From Eudorina sp. 2006-703-Eu-15 (lineage: Eukaryota > Chlorophyta > Chlorophyceae > Chlamydomonadales > Volvocaceae): 64,000 nt of DNA. Made by a program: the position numbers and the translations under genes. Under the pieces are notes generated by a model. It did no database searches and was not told the DNA's origin. It saw only the letters and a program-made list of their open reading frames with translations. The stretch spans positions 1 through 64,000 of the forward strand of contig BDSI01000154.1 of NCBI GenBank assembly GCA_003117195.1. The letters run 5' to 3'. Of this stretch, positions 33,775-44,400 are shown one piece after another (position 1 is the stretch's first letter; each line of letters starts with the position of its first letter).

Positions 33775-34433
33775 AGAGAGCAACAGCCAAGCCTACCACC
33801 GGCCGCGCGGCAAGCCCCGATGCGACGGGGCCCGCGCGACCACCACACGCGCGGCGCGCCACACCGGCGACCCAACGCAACGCACCACGACAGGCGCCAA
33901 CGCCCGACAGAACCAACAGACACGCGACAACGCGAAACCAACCCAAAACCGGCTCTAAGCGAGGGCTACAACCCGCTACGGGCGGCCTTCGAGCCGGACA
34001 CAAAAAGCCCACAAACCCGAACCGACAGCCGCGCCCCCCCTGGAACCTCCCCACCCTTCGACCCCCAACTACTGCGCGCCCACCGGCGCGGCTGCGGAAC
34101 GACGCGGGGGCGGCCTCCCGGGTCCCGCGCCTGGGCCGATTCAGTCAGTGCTGCGTCTGTGGCGGCTCTGAGCGGAGGGAGGGATTCGGAAGGAGGGAGG
34201 GCGACGGGACGAAGCGGTTGGATTACCGACGGGCCGGGTGGGCAGGGAATTACAGCCAGTCGAAAAGGCGAAAAACGACTAGGCTGTAATGCTCTTCTGC
34301 GTGAAGGCAGAATGACTTCACCAGGAGAGCAAATGGCATTAATACCGCCACTGCGATCCAGTTGTACGACAGTCACACAGAACCAGCCTTAGAGGCTCCG
34401 GTCGCTTCGCTCCGTCGCATCTAAGCCAACAAT
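33775..34433 (-). repeat. Split direct repeat A2
   Basis: About 659 bp between B1 and B2. Its first 37 bp (34433-34397) match A1 at 36374-36338. Open frames across it on the plus strand are chance frames in GC-rich DNA. Confidence 0.85.
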
Positions 34434-34556
34434 TCTGTGTAACTGTCTCCCGTAACTGTCTCTTGTGGCTGGAGCGAACTGGCCAACGGAGCGGTTCTGG
34501 TGTCTGAGACGGATACGGCGGGACTGGAGACCGCTGCCAAGGGCCCTTACACAGCA
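34433..34556 (-). repeat. Split direct repeat B1
   Basis: 124 bp identical to 33651-33774. The recombinase stop codon (34549-34547) lies inside it, so the coding region ends within the repeat. Confidence 0.95.
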
Positions 34557-35662
34557 GACCGAAGAGACATTTGCTCACCGGTGAGGCCCAGGCTGCGGGA
34601 GACCGAGAGTTTCGCCTCCGTGGCGCGCCGTGTGTAGTGTTGCACCATGGCGTCCGTCCGCCACCGGCCATGCGCCATGCGAAGGTCGGCCGGAATGCCG
34701 CGATCCGCGGCTGCGCTGTTCCCGCCAATGCGCATGGAGTGCGCCGTGATGCGGCGCGTGATGCCCGCCGCTTGAAGCGCTTTATTGAGGCGGCTGCAGA
34801 ACGCTGGGTAAGACAGCGTGTGTATCGGATTCGCCGTCGTACCCGTCAGAGGCCCGGACAGGTAGCCGCCGGACCGGTTCCACTGGACTGGCCGGAGGAG
34901 AGGTCCGACGTCCTCGTCTGCGGTGTCCGGCCTCCTCTTGTAGCCGCCCAGCGCCAGGAGACGCTCTGTCAGGGCCACGGGGCAGGCGTCACCGCCGACC
35001 CGGGCGATAGGCACCCAGTGCCCGCGGCGCTGCTGGTCCGTCTTGGATTTCGGAATAAACACGTCCATGCCTGCGGCCGTGATGACCAACAGGTCTTCGT
35101 GCACGCTGATTTCTGCCGCATCATCGAACCGAAAGAACCCCGCGAACATAACGGCCACTGCTGTCACCGTCATCAATTGGTCGAGGGCCGGCTGCGGCCC
35201 GCTCACCAGCCGGGCCAAGGCGGCCACATCCTCAGGCTCGAGCGCGTCGCGTTCGAGGCGGCGGCCATGGAGCTGCTTCTCCGCATGGTCCCGGACGACA
35301 CCGCAAGCGGGATGGTCTGTTGGAGATGCGCGGCCGGCCAGCCTGAACTGGGAGCTTATGGCCGCGCTCGCAAGGCGCACGCGGCCCGGCCCGACCCTGT
35401 CCTCTTTGGACGAGTTGAGCCTGGCCAGCAAATAGAGGGCAACCGCTTCCCCCGGGGTGTCGTAGATGTTTCCGGCCATCTGCTTATCTGTCCACCAGTT
35501 GCGGATGTGTTCCCAGGCCCGTGCGTAGCCTGCCGAGGTGCGCGGGGCAAGGGTTTGACCTGCCTCTTCGGCATACTGCACCGCCAAGGCCGACAGCTCA
35601 GGGTGCGCCGCCGCGCCTAGCGCCGCTAGGAAGGCCTCCACACGGGCGTTTACATCTGCATA
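34547..35662 (-). CDS. Retroelement tyrosine recombinase
   Basis: About 370 codons from the point where the RNase H frame ends. It has the tyrosine-recombinase signature: an N-terminal SAM-like segment (SAGYARAWEHIRNWW), the first catalytic Arg in MFAGFFRFDDAAEI, HSMRIGG (HxxR), HGRW, and the nucleophile Tyr in VQHYTRRA near the end. All R-H-R-H/W-Y positions appear present. The open frame extends upstream to 35995, but there it only mirrors the RNase H frame, so the true start is unclear. It may be an internal GTG/ATG near 35660 or a frameshift fusion. It would integrate the circular DNA copy of the element. Confidence 0.9.
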   Translation of the reverse strand, partial: YADVNARVEAFLAALGAAAHPELSALAVQYAEEAGQTLAPRTSAGYARAWEHIRNWWTDKQMAGNIYDTPGEAVALYLLARLNSSKEDRVGPGRVRLASAAISSQFRLAGRASPTDHPACGVVRDHAEKQLHGRRLERDALEPEDVAALARLVSGPQPALDQLMTVTAVAVMFAGFFRFDDAAEISVHEDLLVITAAGMDVFIPKSKTDQQRRGHWVPIARVGGDACPVALTERLLALGGYKRRPDTADEDVGPLLRPVQWNRSGGYLSGPLTGTTANPIHTLSYPAFCSRLNKALQAAGITRRITAHSMRIGGNSAAADRGIPADLRMAHGRWRTDAMVQHYTRRATEAKLSVSRSLGLTGEQMSLRSAV

Positions 35663-36336
35663 CGGGGCGCAACCGGATCGGCGGGAACACGGATGCGGTT
35701 GATGGGCGAGGCGGTGAAGTCGACCAGCAAAGCCAGGATCGACCAGCGGGTCGCACCCTTCGGAGCGTGGTTGCCCTCGGGGCCTGGGACGAAGAGGTCG
35801 GAGGCCCGGCCAAGCACGCGGACGCCAAGCACGAACGGTTTGAACCAGATGCCGTCCACCGTGATGAATGGCCACCAGTCGCGCGTGGGCCAGAACGGCG
35901 CGATGAGGCACAGCTTGGCCTGGCACGCCTCTGCGTGCTTGAGCGCCCGAAGGATCAGGTGGAAGGGCGGGTTCGCCCAGCAACTGCGGCCCCAAGAGAA
36001 CCGGAAGGCGTCCACTCCCGACGTGGTGGGAGTGAAGTACCGAGAATAGTACACCGGCAGCTGGTGATTGGTGTACGACGCGAAGAGGTCTACCTCGAAG
36101 GGGCCCCAGAGGCGATCTAGCCCCGCAAATATGCTGGGCTTAAGCATCCAGCTGTCTGGGTCGGGCCACTTAGACAGCGCGTCCGCGAGTTGGTTCTGGT
36201 CGCGGGGCCGCCACTCTGCCTGGAGCCGAATATCCTGCTCGAAGCAGTATCCGTGAAGCTCACAGGCTACGGCGTGCGAGTTGTCGGCTTTGGCTGACCC
36301 CTTGTTAACCACGTTGGCCGCGTTGAGATTGTCGGT
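35650..36336 (-). CDS. Retroelement RNase H C-terminal part (truncated pol)
   Basis: The frame starts abruptly at the edge of A1 with TDNLNAANVVNKGS, the second half of the RNase H core, then RPRDQNQLADALSK with the last catalytic Asp. It continues into the DIRS-type region downstream of RNase H (VDLFASYTNHQLPVYYSRYF, GVDAFRFSW, WANPPFHLILRALKH). The stop is at 35652-35650 and overlaps the recombinase frame by a few codons. The reverse transcriptase domain is missing, so this copy cannot move by itself. Confidence 0.88.
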   Translation of the reverse strand, partial: TDNLNAANVVNKGSAKADNSHAVACELHGYCFEQDIRLQAEWRPRDQNQLADALSKWPDPDSWMLKPSIFAGLDRLWGPFEVDLFASYTNHQLPVYYSRYFTPTTSGVDAFRFSWGRSCWANPPFHLILRALKHAEACQAKLCLIAPFWPTRDWWPFITVDGIWFKPFVLGVRVLGRASDLFVPGPEGNHAPKGATRWSILALLVDFTASPINRIRVPADPVAPRMQM

Positions 36337-36337
36337 G

Positions 36338-36374
36338 TCCGGTCGCTTCGCTCCGTCGCATCTAAGCCAACAAT
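36338..36374 (-). repeat. Split direct repeat A1, truncated to 37 bp
   Basis: Matches 34397-34433. It marks the 5' end of the element; sequence to the right (36375 on) is flanking DNA. Confidence 0.85.
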
Positions 36375-37237
36375 GTGTTGGAAGCGGTCAGCTGCTCGGT
36401 GCACGCGGCTATGGCGGCAATAGCGGAAAAGCCCTGCCAGACACACCGTGTCACACCCACCATCCCAGCTGTGGCGGCGAAGTAAGCATCACGGGACGCC
36501 CCAGGCGTCCAGGAGGCTAGGGAGCGGACTGCAGGGCTGGAGCATTCTAAGCTGGCGTGGACCCCTCTTCCCGGTAACGACGCCACCGTACATGCGCTAT
36601 GGATGCGCGGTGGCGGCGTGATGGAGGCACGACCATAGCGCGTGACGTAGTCAGCAGGCGGGTTGGCGCAGCTCAGCCCCCTCCAGGCAAGCGCCTTCGC
36701 CGAAACCGCGGCCAGCCGCGGCCGATGGATGTGAGCTTTGGAAGAGTACATCCGACTGTCCTGGTCCGCTGTAACGTTCATTTATTCATCCGACTCTGTC
36801 CTGCAGGTCATACCGCAGGCTCAAGGCCGGTGTTTCCGTGATTTAGTCCAAGGGAAACCTGAACCCCGAGGTGGCGAAACGGCGTGCGGGAGTGTGTTGT
36901 GTGTTTCAAGAGTCAGGGGTACATGGGGTTGCGCGATGGGCGCCCCCTTGGAGCGATGAACCGCGCTGAGCGTGCGTAATCCATAGAGGTGCGAGCTGCG
37001 TGGGAGCTGGGAGCGTGTTTGGGTTTGTGTGTACTCGGGGAGAGACACGCCGGTCCCGTATCCTCCTTCTGAAGTTCTCCTTGGGCTACTCCTCTCCCTA
37101 TTCCGAGGAAAGGGTGCGCACGTGGAACGGGCGAGGGTGAGGTCGGCTGCTGGGGGTCCATGGAGAGGCCATAGATGGGCGGCGGGGCCATGGTTTGTGA
37201 TGAGGTGAGCACGCGATCCCTTCCGTCCGCCCGACAG
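36375..37237. other. Interval between retroelement and rhodanese exons
   Basis: The 5' exons of the rhodanese gene should lie here, but none could be recognised. A plus-strand LINE-tail signature CCGCTGTAACGTTCATTTAT lies at 36768-36787. The remainder shows no domain. Confidence 0.4.
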
Positions 37238-38106
37238 GACCCCCTGGCAGATCGCCCGGCGGGCCGGGTACGCGCTGTTCGGAATCTCCCAGGGCACGGA
37301 GGCCAACTCCAAATTCCTGTCAGGTGCGGCTGTCAGGTGCGGGGACAGAGGGGGGAGGAAAAGGGAGGGAGGGGCAGCATGGAGGAGTCGTGGGGGGGTG
37401 TTATATATAGGGGGTTATATATAGGGTTTATACAGGTTTATATAATATATTTAGGTTTATATGTATATAGATTTATATATATATATAGGTTTCATATATA
37501 GGGCAGCATGGGGGAGTCGGGGGGGCAGGACGCGCGCTCAGCAGTTTCGCTGTCTTTGATTGACAGCAGTACGAGTGCTGTGGGGGCCAGGATGGAACGG
37601 CCCGAGCGCGCATCGGACCTACGGTCGTTAACCGCTGCCATCATCGGCGGTGATGAGGGCCGCGGATGGGGCCGTCAACCGCTGCCATCATCGGCGAGTG
37701 ATGAAGGCGGCGGATGGATGCGTCGTTTTGGGTTTTGGTTTTGGGTTTTGGGAGTACCCGGGGATGATCCCGTGGGCCCTATGGCCTGGTAAAGGCCTGG
37801 GAACAGGACCATGACACACGCGCGCCGCACGACCCCGATCTCCTTTTGCTGAAATGCGTGCCTCAGCTCCCGTAATGAGTCACCAGGTGCACGCGAGCCG
37901 GGTTACTTGCTGACCTCACAGTACGGTACGCGCTAGGATTCTCATGGTACGGCATGGTACGGCCCCCAAAATCGTCGTTCCGTACCTTGCGCCGCCACAC
38001 AGAGGTCAAGGCGCTGGTGGCGGACGCCGAGACCACCCCCGTGGTGCTGTACTGCAACCTCGGGGGATCCCTGGAGCCCACCAAGAACGATAAAAACGGA
38101 CAACAG
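37238..38106 (+). CDS. Chloroplast-type rhodanese-domain protein (partial, two exons found)
   Basis: Exon 37238-37323 (acceptor GACAG|G, donor G|GTGCGG) encodes TPWQIARRAGYALFGISQGT EANSKFLS. Exon 38003-38106 (acceptor CACAG|AG, donor CAG|GTAACG) encodes EVKALVADAETTPVVLYCNL GGSLEPTKNDKNGQQ. Phases match. The pattern W..ARRA..A.FG...GTE.N..F, followed by a CNxGG active-site loop whose Cys is the sulfur acceptor, is that of plant chloroplast rhodanese-like (STR) proteins. These normally continue with SRSL.AAY.L, and that exon was not found before 39693. The 5' exons are not found either. The gene is either spread over large introns or broken; the retroelement lies just upstream. Confidence 0.8.
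37373..37525. repeat. AT-rich minisatellite flanked by a duplicated GC-rich block, in rhodanese intron
   Basis: GGTTTATATATAG-type repeats (about 37398-37500) are bracketed by near-identical copies of GGGCAGCATGG-GGAGTCG (37374 and 37501). A second local tandem duplication of about 46 bp follows at 37626-37720 (core AACCGCTGCCATCATCGGCG). Confidence 0.8.
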
Positions 38107-39693
38107 GTAACGGAACGCACGTGGCACGGGCGTGTGTGACCGTACGGCAATGCCATATGCTGGATGTCTCGACGGAAATGCTGCGTGCGCACAATAACAG
38201 TGGGCATGCGGGCATAGCAGCCGACGAGGTCAAAAGCACTGAAGCCGACGAGGGCCCGAATGAACGTCGGATCGGGCCTGATCGGGGTGCTTCGTTGCAC
38301 GTGTCGAGCTGGAGGTTGCATGTGCGCGTGTGCGTGTATGGCTATTTGCCGTACCGACGGAGTATGCTTGCTCTCGCTTTGCAATGCGGTGGGTGTGCTC
38401 GTCTGCATTGCGTGTCTTGGCCCGTACATGCATGGCTCGCCCTATGTGGATGGGAGGCCGCTAGCTGCTCGTGCGGTATACGACGTTTGACCGCACTGTC
38501 CATATATCTCACTATCTGTGTGCGCAAGAGGGACACCCAGGTAGAGCCATCAGCATGTAACAGCGAGTGACTGGAGACGACGCACCCTCCTGCCCCAACC
38601 AGGGCCCCAAGCACGACAAGCGCCCCTGCAGCCCGTACACGCTGTACACGTATACCTGTACGGCTGTTCGGCTGTGCACTTGGGCTCCTACGTATCTGAC
38701 TGCCGTTCCACGCACGCCGCCAACCCGCCATGCATGATTGCGGTCTGATTCCAGCAAGCGGAGAGCTGTACGACCCAAATCGGCGTTGGGTGCGGTCCAG
38801 CTGAAACCATAGTTGGTGCACCGTGCCGCATCGCGAACGAGTGCGGGCCCCCATGCACCCCAACACCGCCGTCAAACCGGGAACTGGCCCATCCACCCAC
38901 CAAGCCAGACGTTCAAACTCCACTTGCCGACGCGCGAAGGTGTGCGTGTGTACATGAGAGGAACGAACGATAGATGCAGGGGTCGCAACCACTCCTAACC
39001 ACCACACCACCGCAGCGCAACGCCCCCGAGGTGCTGCCCCTTGCTTGGGGCCCGCCGCAGCGCAACCCCCCCCGAGGTGCTGCCTCTTTGCTTGGGACCC
39101 GTCGCCGCGCGAAGCCCCTTCCGGTGTGTCAAGACGACTAGTCGCCACTATTGCTACCATTGCTACAGGTGATCTGGAGCTTTGGGGAGGTTCGGTTCGT
39201 CAAAATTGCGGTCAAAGTCAACGGGGTACCCGTAACTAGCGGCAGCGAGAGCTGCGTGTTGGAGACACGGCTCGATGCGGCTTGCGGCCCAAGCGAGCAA
39301 CAACTTATTATGACGTTGATGAACGAATGCATCCGCGTGACGTGCGTCTGAGAACTGTTGCTTTGTGCGCGCACATGCAAGGGCCGGCGCGAGGTACGGT
39401 AAACCCACGATCGCCGCTCGAAGTGCGGCGGCTTCATTCACATTGCGCCAGACGAAGCGGTGACACATGCTATCGAGACAGAGACGTGCAGCCCCCCCCT
39501 GGTCCACTGACCAGCCATCGATATGTTATCCACCATAGCAGGGCCACCCAATGCCAAACGGCATGTAGGTGGTGGGCATGAGGGCCGCCATGCCACCCGT
39601 CTGAGAAAGTCTGGTGTACGACGCATCCGTGCAAATAGGCTCCGGGACTTCAGACTCTACAAATCGCTTGAACAGCAGCCATATGCGGCGCCA
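38107..39693. other. Interval between rhodanese exon and USP gene
   Basis: No rhodanese continuation recognised. A tandem duplication of about 46 bp lies at about 39012-39104 (core CCCGAGGTGCTGCC). Part of this is the 3' flank of the minus-strand USP gene. Confidence 0.4.
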
Positions 39694-40363
39694 TTACGGA
39701 TGCTTCACGATCACAACCGCCTGCTTGCTGTGGTGCGACACGTACTGGGACACCGAGCCCAAGAAGAACTCCGCGACCGGCCCCTTGTTGTGGCTGCCCA
39801 TAAGGATGCAAGAGGCCTTGATCTCCTCCGCTTTCATGCAGATGACGTGCCCGACGCTATTCGTGTCAACCTCGGACTGCGTTGCACGCAGGCGGAAAGC
39901 AGGAAAGGTGGAATAATATATATTACATTGACAGTGAAGCAGACCGACACTTGCGTTACATCACCAAAAAGTGCACCGTAACACGTTTTCGTGCGCCGAC
40001 ACGTGGCGATGGTGGTTGCACAAAGGACGAGTCAATCACACAGGCAACTTGTGCAAAAAAGATACATCATACCTTGATTATGTGGACAATTGGGGTCGTT
40101 TGGATTTGTTCTGGGAGGTGTGCAAGGAATCGTTTCACAATGAAGGACTCGGCCTTCCGAACCGCTGCCTCGTAGGCTTCCCGGTTGATTTGGGGCGTGA
40201 AGTCGACAGCCGGAACGCCAAGGGTTGCTGCAAAGGTTAGTCGGGAGATAACGTGTAGCAGATGTATCTCATCTCCGTCGCGGTAGAAATTGTTAATCAT
40301 CCAGTCCCAGCTCTTCTGAGAATCCTCTGTATCATCAACCGGAAACAGTAGAACGCGCGACAT
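39694..40363 (-). CDS. Universal stress protein (UspA family)
   Basis: Two exons, 40363-40073 and 39876-39694, with a GT-AG intron in phase 0; 157 aa, the usual size for a single USP domain. The N-terminus MSRVLLFPVDDTEDSQKSWD is the typical first strand with the conserved Asp. The second exon has ASCILMGSHNKGPVAEFFLG and SVSQYVSHHSKQAVVIVK, matching the ATP-binding G-2x-G-9x-GS pattern (a Ser-His pair replaces part of the usual GSRG loop). ATP-binding USPs are small cytosolic or plastid alpha/beta proteins linked to stress survival. No transit peptide is seen. It is divergently oriented to the SET gene at 41434. Confidence 0.93.
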
Positions 40364-41433
40364 GGCTGCAATGACGAAGTTGAATTCGGGGGACGGGTAT
40401 TTTTTTGCAAAGAGACCTCCAAACTATTAAGTTGCTCTTTCTTTTCAGGAAGACTTTACGTAGTTGCCTCGCAGATTTGACTTGTGAACGCAGCGAACGT
40501 AGACCTCATGGTGTAACCGTATAACCGTTAGCCGATGCCGTGTTCATTAGTTTTAGCCGGATGAATCGATCAGTTTGTGAGTTTGTAGTAATGAACACGT
40601 CCGCCATGATCTTAAGATTCAATCGATTGATATGCATTGATAACACAATGCTGTCGGTCGTGCCTCTCGTGACGTCCCATGTCCCGAAAGCCGCTTGAAG
40701 TCCTGCAGTCATGTTTAGGATGCAAGGCCCGCTGCCATTGCGGCCTCTGAAAATCGGATACTTCACAACGGGATATGATCCCTCAGCACTCGGGCGGTTC
40801 CCTGGCTCGGGCTGAGGAGGAGAGTGCGCTGACGGCCCGGCAGGAGGCGGTGGTGCGCTGCAGGCTGGAGCACAAGCGGCTGCTGTACAAGGAAGTTTCG
40901 GATCTGAACGTGTACGACATGTATTTGGTTGTGATGTTAGATGACGTGCGGCGTTGTGCGACCGGACTGAAATTTAACTGTGCAGGCAGCAGGTGCCTTC
41001 AAGCAGCTTTTGTTATTCACTGCACGAATTGACATCGGTTGATGTGCGGACGCCTGATGTCGTGGCGTGCTGCAGCACCTGCGTGTTACCGTGTTGTCTG
41101 CCCATTTGACGTTGACCTGGTCAATTTAGACCGGCCAACGACGGCCAAAGGATGACGGGGTTGAACGCGGCTCCTACTTCCTTTTGTCGCTTAACCTACT
41201 TGACTTTGAATTCAACTATCGGTAATGATAGGGATAGAAGGCAGGGATCTAGGCGCTCTCGCCGCCTGGCGCTCTGTCAGCGTCAGACATTCCGGGCGTT
41301 TTCCGTTGATGCAGTTAGGAGACGATGTTGGCAATCCCCAACTTTCAGTCCAACTGTAAGCTACCAATTTTGTTCTGCGTCTTGAATAAAGTCAGTTTCT
41401 GTGGTTCCCAGTCTACTATCTCTACAACGTCGT
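40364..41433. other. Divergent intergenic region between USP and SET genes
   Basis: Contains the relic of a SET-gene last exon (40776-40960). A minus-strand open frame at 40506-40766 shows no recognisable family. The USP promoter (minus) and SET promoter (plus) should lie here; no core motif could be assigned. Confidence 0.5.
40776..40960 (+). pseudogene. Relic of the SET-gene C-terminal exon
   Basis: Encodes ALTARQEAVVRCRLEHKRLL, nearly the same as ALTARQ-type residues in the last exon at 50623-51014. A 57-bp stretch (40829-40885) matches 50892-50948 with one mismatch, then similarity fades through NVYDMYLVV against DEYDLWLAE. It lies 10 kb upstream on the same strand, outside any gene model. 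It looks like the end of a former tandem copy or an ectopic duplication of the exon. Confidence 0.8.
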
Positions 41434-44400
41434 ATGTTGAGATGCAGAACGTCCTCCAACGCCGGAAACGGCACAAGAATTCATTCACTATCATGTGAGA
41501 TAATCGTTCCAAATTTATGCCTTCTGAATAGAATTCAGGGTTGCCGAAGTTTTCGTCGCAACAGACGACCGAGTGCGCCATGCTTCGCAAATCCCAACTG
41601 CGCGGCTTTGGCGTCCGCGCTCTGCCAGCCCAAGCGGTCACACGAAACAGTTCAATCGGAAGACTTCGACCCAGAACTGCTCGCGTCGACGGCGGGCGTG
41701 CAGCGGCAGGTGCAATGCGGACCGACGCCGCTGGGCCGGGGCCTGGTCGCCACCACAGCTCTCGAGCGCCAGGCAATCGTCTCAGTGCCTCTACAGAACA
41801 CCCTCGTTATCACCGGTGCGTGCGATTCGTCAACGCAGCGCCGTGACGGGGCGACATCAGCGCGGCCGAGCCATCTCCCATCGTTGACCAGGCCCAACCC
41901 CGGGGGGTCCCGAATCAGGCCAGAGCTGTTGACAATGCCTTTCTCTTCTTCACTCTGTCGCGGGTGGGGCTGCAGTACATTTTACGACGTCCATCTATCC
42001 CGTTTCCCCGTGCATCCTGTGGCATGCGGCCCCGGCTTCCTCTGCGTCCGCAGCACGAAAAATGGGGACTTAGCTTGAGCTATGCAGGATAGCTCCCTCC
42101 CATGTATGCACCCGTGGTCTCTGGTTGCTTTTGGATCGCTTCATGGCGGCGCTCGCCCTGGAGCGGACTGCCCATCTGGTGCTGAAACCGACTGCGGGGT
42201 CCGTCCGTCTCGGCTGCTGCGGCTGCTGCAACGGCTTTGGGACGCGCGACCAGCGACCCCGTCGGACTATTACTAATGATGACGTCACAGAGGAACCCGC
42301 GGGTCACCGGCGACCGCCGCGGCCTCCTGACGGACGCCTGCCGCTGTCTGCTGCTGCGGGGGTTTGTGCAACGGGATACACCCCTTGAGCCCTCCATGCT
42401 GCCCCCTCCCCTTCCCCACAGATGAGCCGCTGAACGGCATCAGCGTCTTCGGGGACCGCTGCCAGGAGCTGTGGCAGCAGCACCACGGGCGGCTGCCGCA
42501 GGAGCTGCTGGATTTCCTGACGGGTGCGGAGCGTGCGGCGCGCGGCCCCCGGCACCTCGTGCGGCACTGAGGAAACCAGGTCACAGGCGGCTCCGCGGGT
42601 CGGCGGTACGACACTACCCAACTAACGTCCAACTGTCCTCAACAGACACTGCGACGGGAGAGCACGCCATCGAGGCACACACACGCAGCACCACACGCAG
42701 TACCGAAGCCCTTCCCGCCCGGGCCGGCTCCACAAGATTGCGTACGGCCCTAGTCGTACTGCTGTACCCCTGCAGTACAAGCGAGCTGCTGCACGCGGCG
42801 CAGCGCTCTGAATGGTATCGCCGGGTCCTTTGGAGGAGGGGAGAAGGGGGGCCACCTCGGCGGCTGGGTGGGCCGTGTCGGGGCGGAGCGGTCCGCAGCC
42901 CGGAGTGTACGGCAGCCTCGGGGCCGCGGCCCTGGTGTGAGGGCCGCGCGTTTCAGTCTAGCTTGGGCGCACCGGCGGTGTGGACCCAGATGGGGAAGGC
43001 TGGGGCGGAGAACGGGCGGGGACGCGCACGCAGCATCAGCAGCAGCAGGATGGGGGAGGCGCGTGTGGGGGAACGATGTCCTCATTCGCCCTCGTCGCCG
43101 TCGTCGCTTCAATTCCTCTATAGCCGCGGGGATGCGCCGCCCGGGGTGGCCGCAACCGCGCCCGCCGGCCTGCATGCAGGGGCGGGGTCCGAGGGCGGCG
43201 GCCCCCCAAACCGCTTCTGCGCCGGATCCTTACGCTGGCAGTCAGCGCAGCCCCATCGCTGCCAACCCACCCGATCCACTTGCAGCGATGTGCCGCCCCG
43301 GGCCTCTCCCTCGCGCGCTGCTCACCTGGAAGGGCAGCTGACAGCAGAAGACGTCACACGCGCCGAGGTCACAGGTCACGTGTCCCGCCTTGACGGTACC
43401 CTGCCCGTCACTCGGACATCCCTCGGGGTCTCAAAGACATGCGAGTCGCTGAGCGTCTGCATACATACACCTCACGCGCCCCTGACCTCTCCCCTCTCCC
43501 ACGCGGGCCACAGGGGAGGCCCGGTGGGATGTACGGATGACGGCCTGGCTGCTGTGGGTGGCTTCGGAGCTGCCGGACAGCCCGGTGTGGGGGCCTTACC
43601 TGGCGAGCCTGCCGCAAGCGGAGGAGGTGCGGATGGAGGGGTGCATGGGGAGGTGCCGGGGGTTTGGGACACGGAGGCGTGTGTGGGAAGGGGGGAGGAG
43701 ACGGGGCGCGCCTCAGGTCCGGCGTGTCGTACAATGTACGGACGCTCCGGGCATATTGACCGTCCCATGGGCTCCCTGGAGCGGTGAGTAGGGCATGCAC
43801 GGCATGGTGTCAGGCTCTCGCTGCCCGGGCGCGTGGTGTGGTTTCGGAGGTCGGGGTCATCCCGTGTGCACCGTGCCTTGGGCTCTCCACACATATGTCG
43901 GCCCGCGATTCCGCCCGAAACGCCCATCTGCCGAGGGCACTCTGCAAGTGCCTTACTGCCCTGATCCTGGCACCTGAGAGGCATGCCCCTTCTCCCACCA
44001 TGTCCATGACTACGACCTGTGGGCCTGGGAGACATCGGCCTGGGGGCGGGCCGCCCGTTGATGCGTGTGCGCGTGTGTGTCGATGTGTTTAGCGAGCGAG
44101 AAACCCGGCCGACCCGTATGTGTTTGTGACACTTAAAGCAGGCAGAACAGGAGTGCGTGATATGCGAGGGGCCGAGTTGCTCCCGTTAATTTGCCCGTAT
44201 GCGTGCAAAAAATACCCATTGCCCGATCCCTATAGTGAATAGAAGGCTGCGGTGTCGGAAGAGCGCTGTTGATTTTTGGCGCGCTTTTGGCGCGCTAGGA
44301 ATACTACCAGCTGGTGCGGGTCGGCTGCCTTGGCCACGCAGACCCGTATGTGTTTGCGTGTGTGTGTGTGTTAAAATAAACCGAGACGCGTGTGTGTGTG

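Larger units (their letters stand above)
33651..36374 (-). mobile_element. Kangaroo/PAT-like tyrosine-recombinase retroelement, internally deleted
   Basis: Read on the minus strand the order is A1 (36374-36338), RNase H and tyrosine recombinase frames, B1 (34556-34433), A2 (34433-33775) and B2 (33774-33651). B1 and B2 are identical over 124 bp. A1 and the start of A2 share 37 bp. A1-ORF-B1-A2-B2 is the split-direct-repeat layout of PAT and Volvox Kangaroo elements. A2 is about 659 bp, so A1 should be as long, but only its first 37 bp remain before the reading frame starts in the middle of RNase H. Hence most of A1, gag, the reverse transcriptase and part of RNase H were deleted. Such elements integrate by a recombinase and leave no target duplication; none is seen. 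Confidence 0.92.

Noticed and set aside
33718..34392. 224-codon plus-strand frame
   Set aside because: Falls inside repeats B2 and A2 of the retroelement, opposite to its coding strand; composition-driven.
35663..35995. N-terminal extension of the recombinase frame
   Set aside because: It overlaps the RNase H frame, which has clear motifs; the extension reads as Arg/Pro-rich nonsense.
40506..40766. Minus-strand 86-codon frame upstream of the USP gene
   Set aside because: No family resemblance or splice link; kept only as a remark.
41541..41846. Alternative SET N-terminus MLRKSQLRGFGVRALPAQ, which looks like a transit peptide
   Set aside because: It is in a different frame from the SET coding sequence of exon 1; joining it would need an unseen frame change or intron.
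42471..43787. 438-codon plus-strand frame across SET introns 2 and 3
   Set aside because: Reads exon 2 in the wrong frame and runs through intron sequence; the SET exons with correct phases explain the region.
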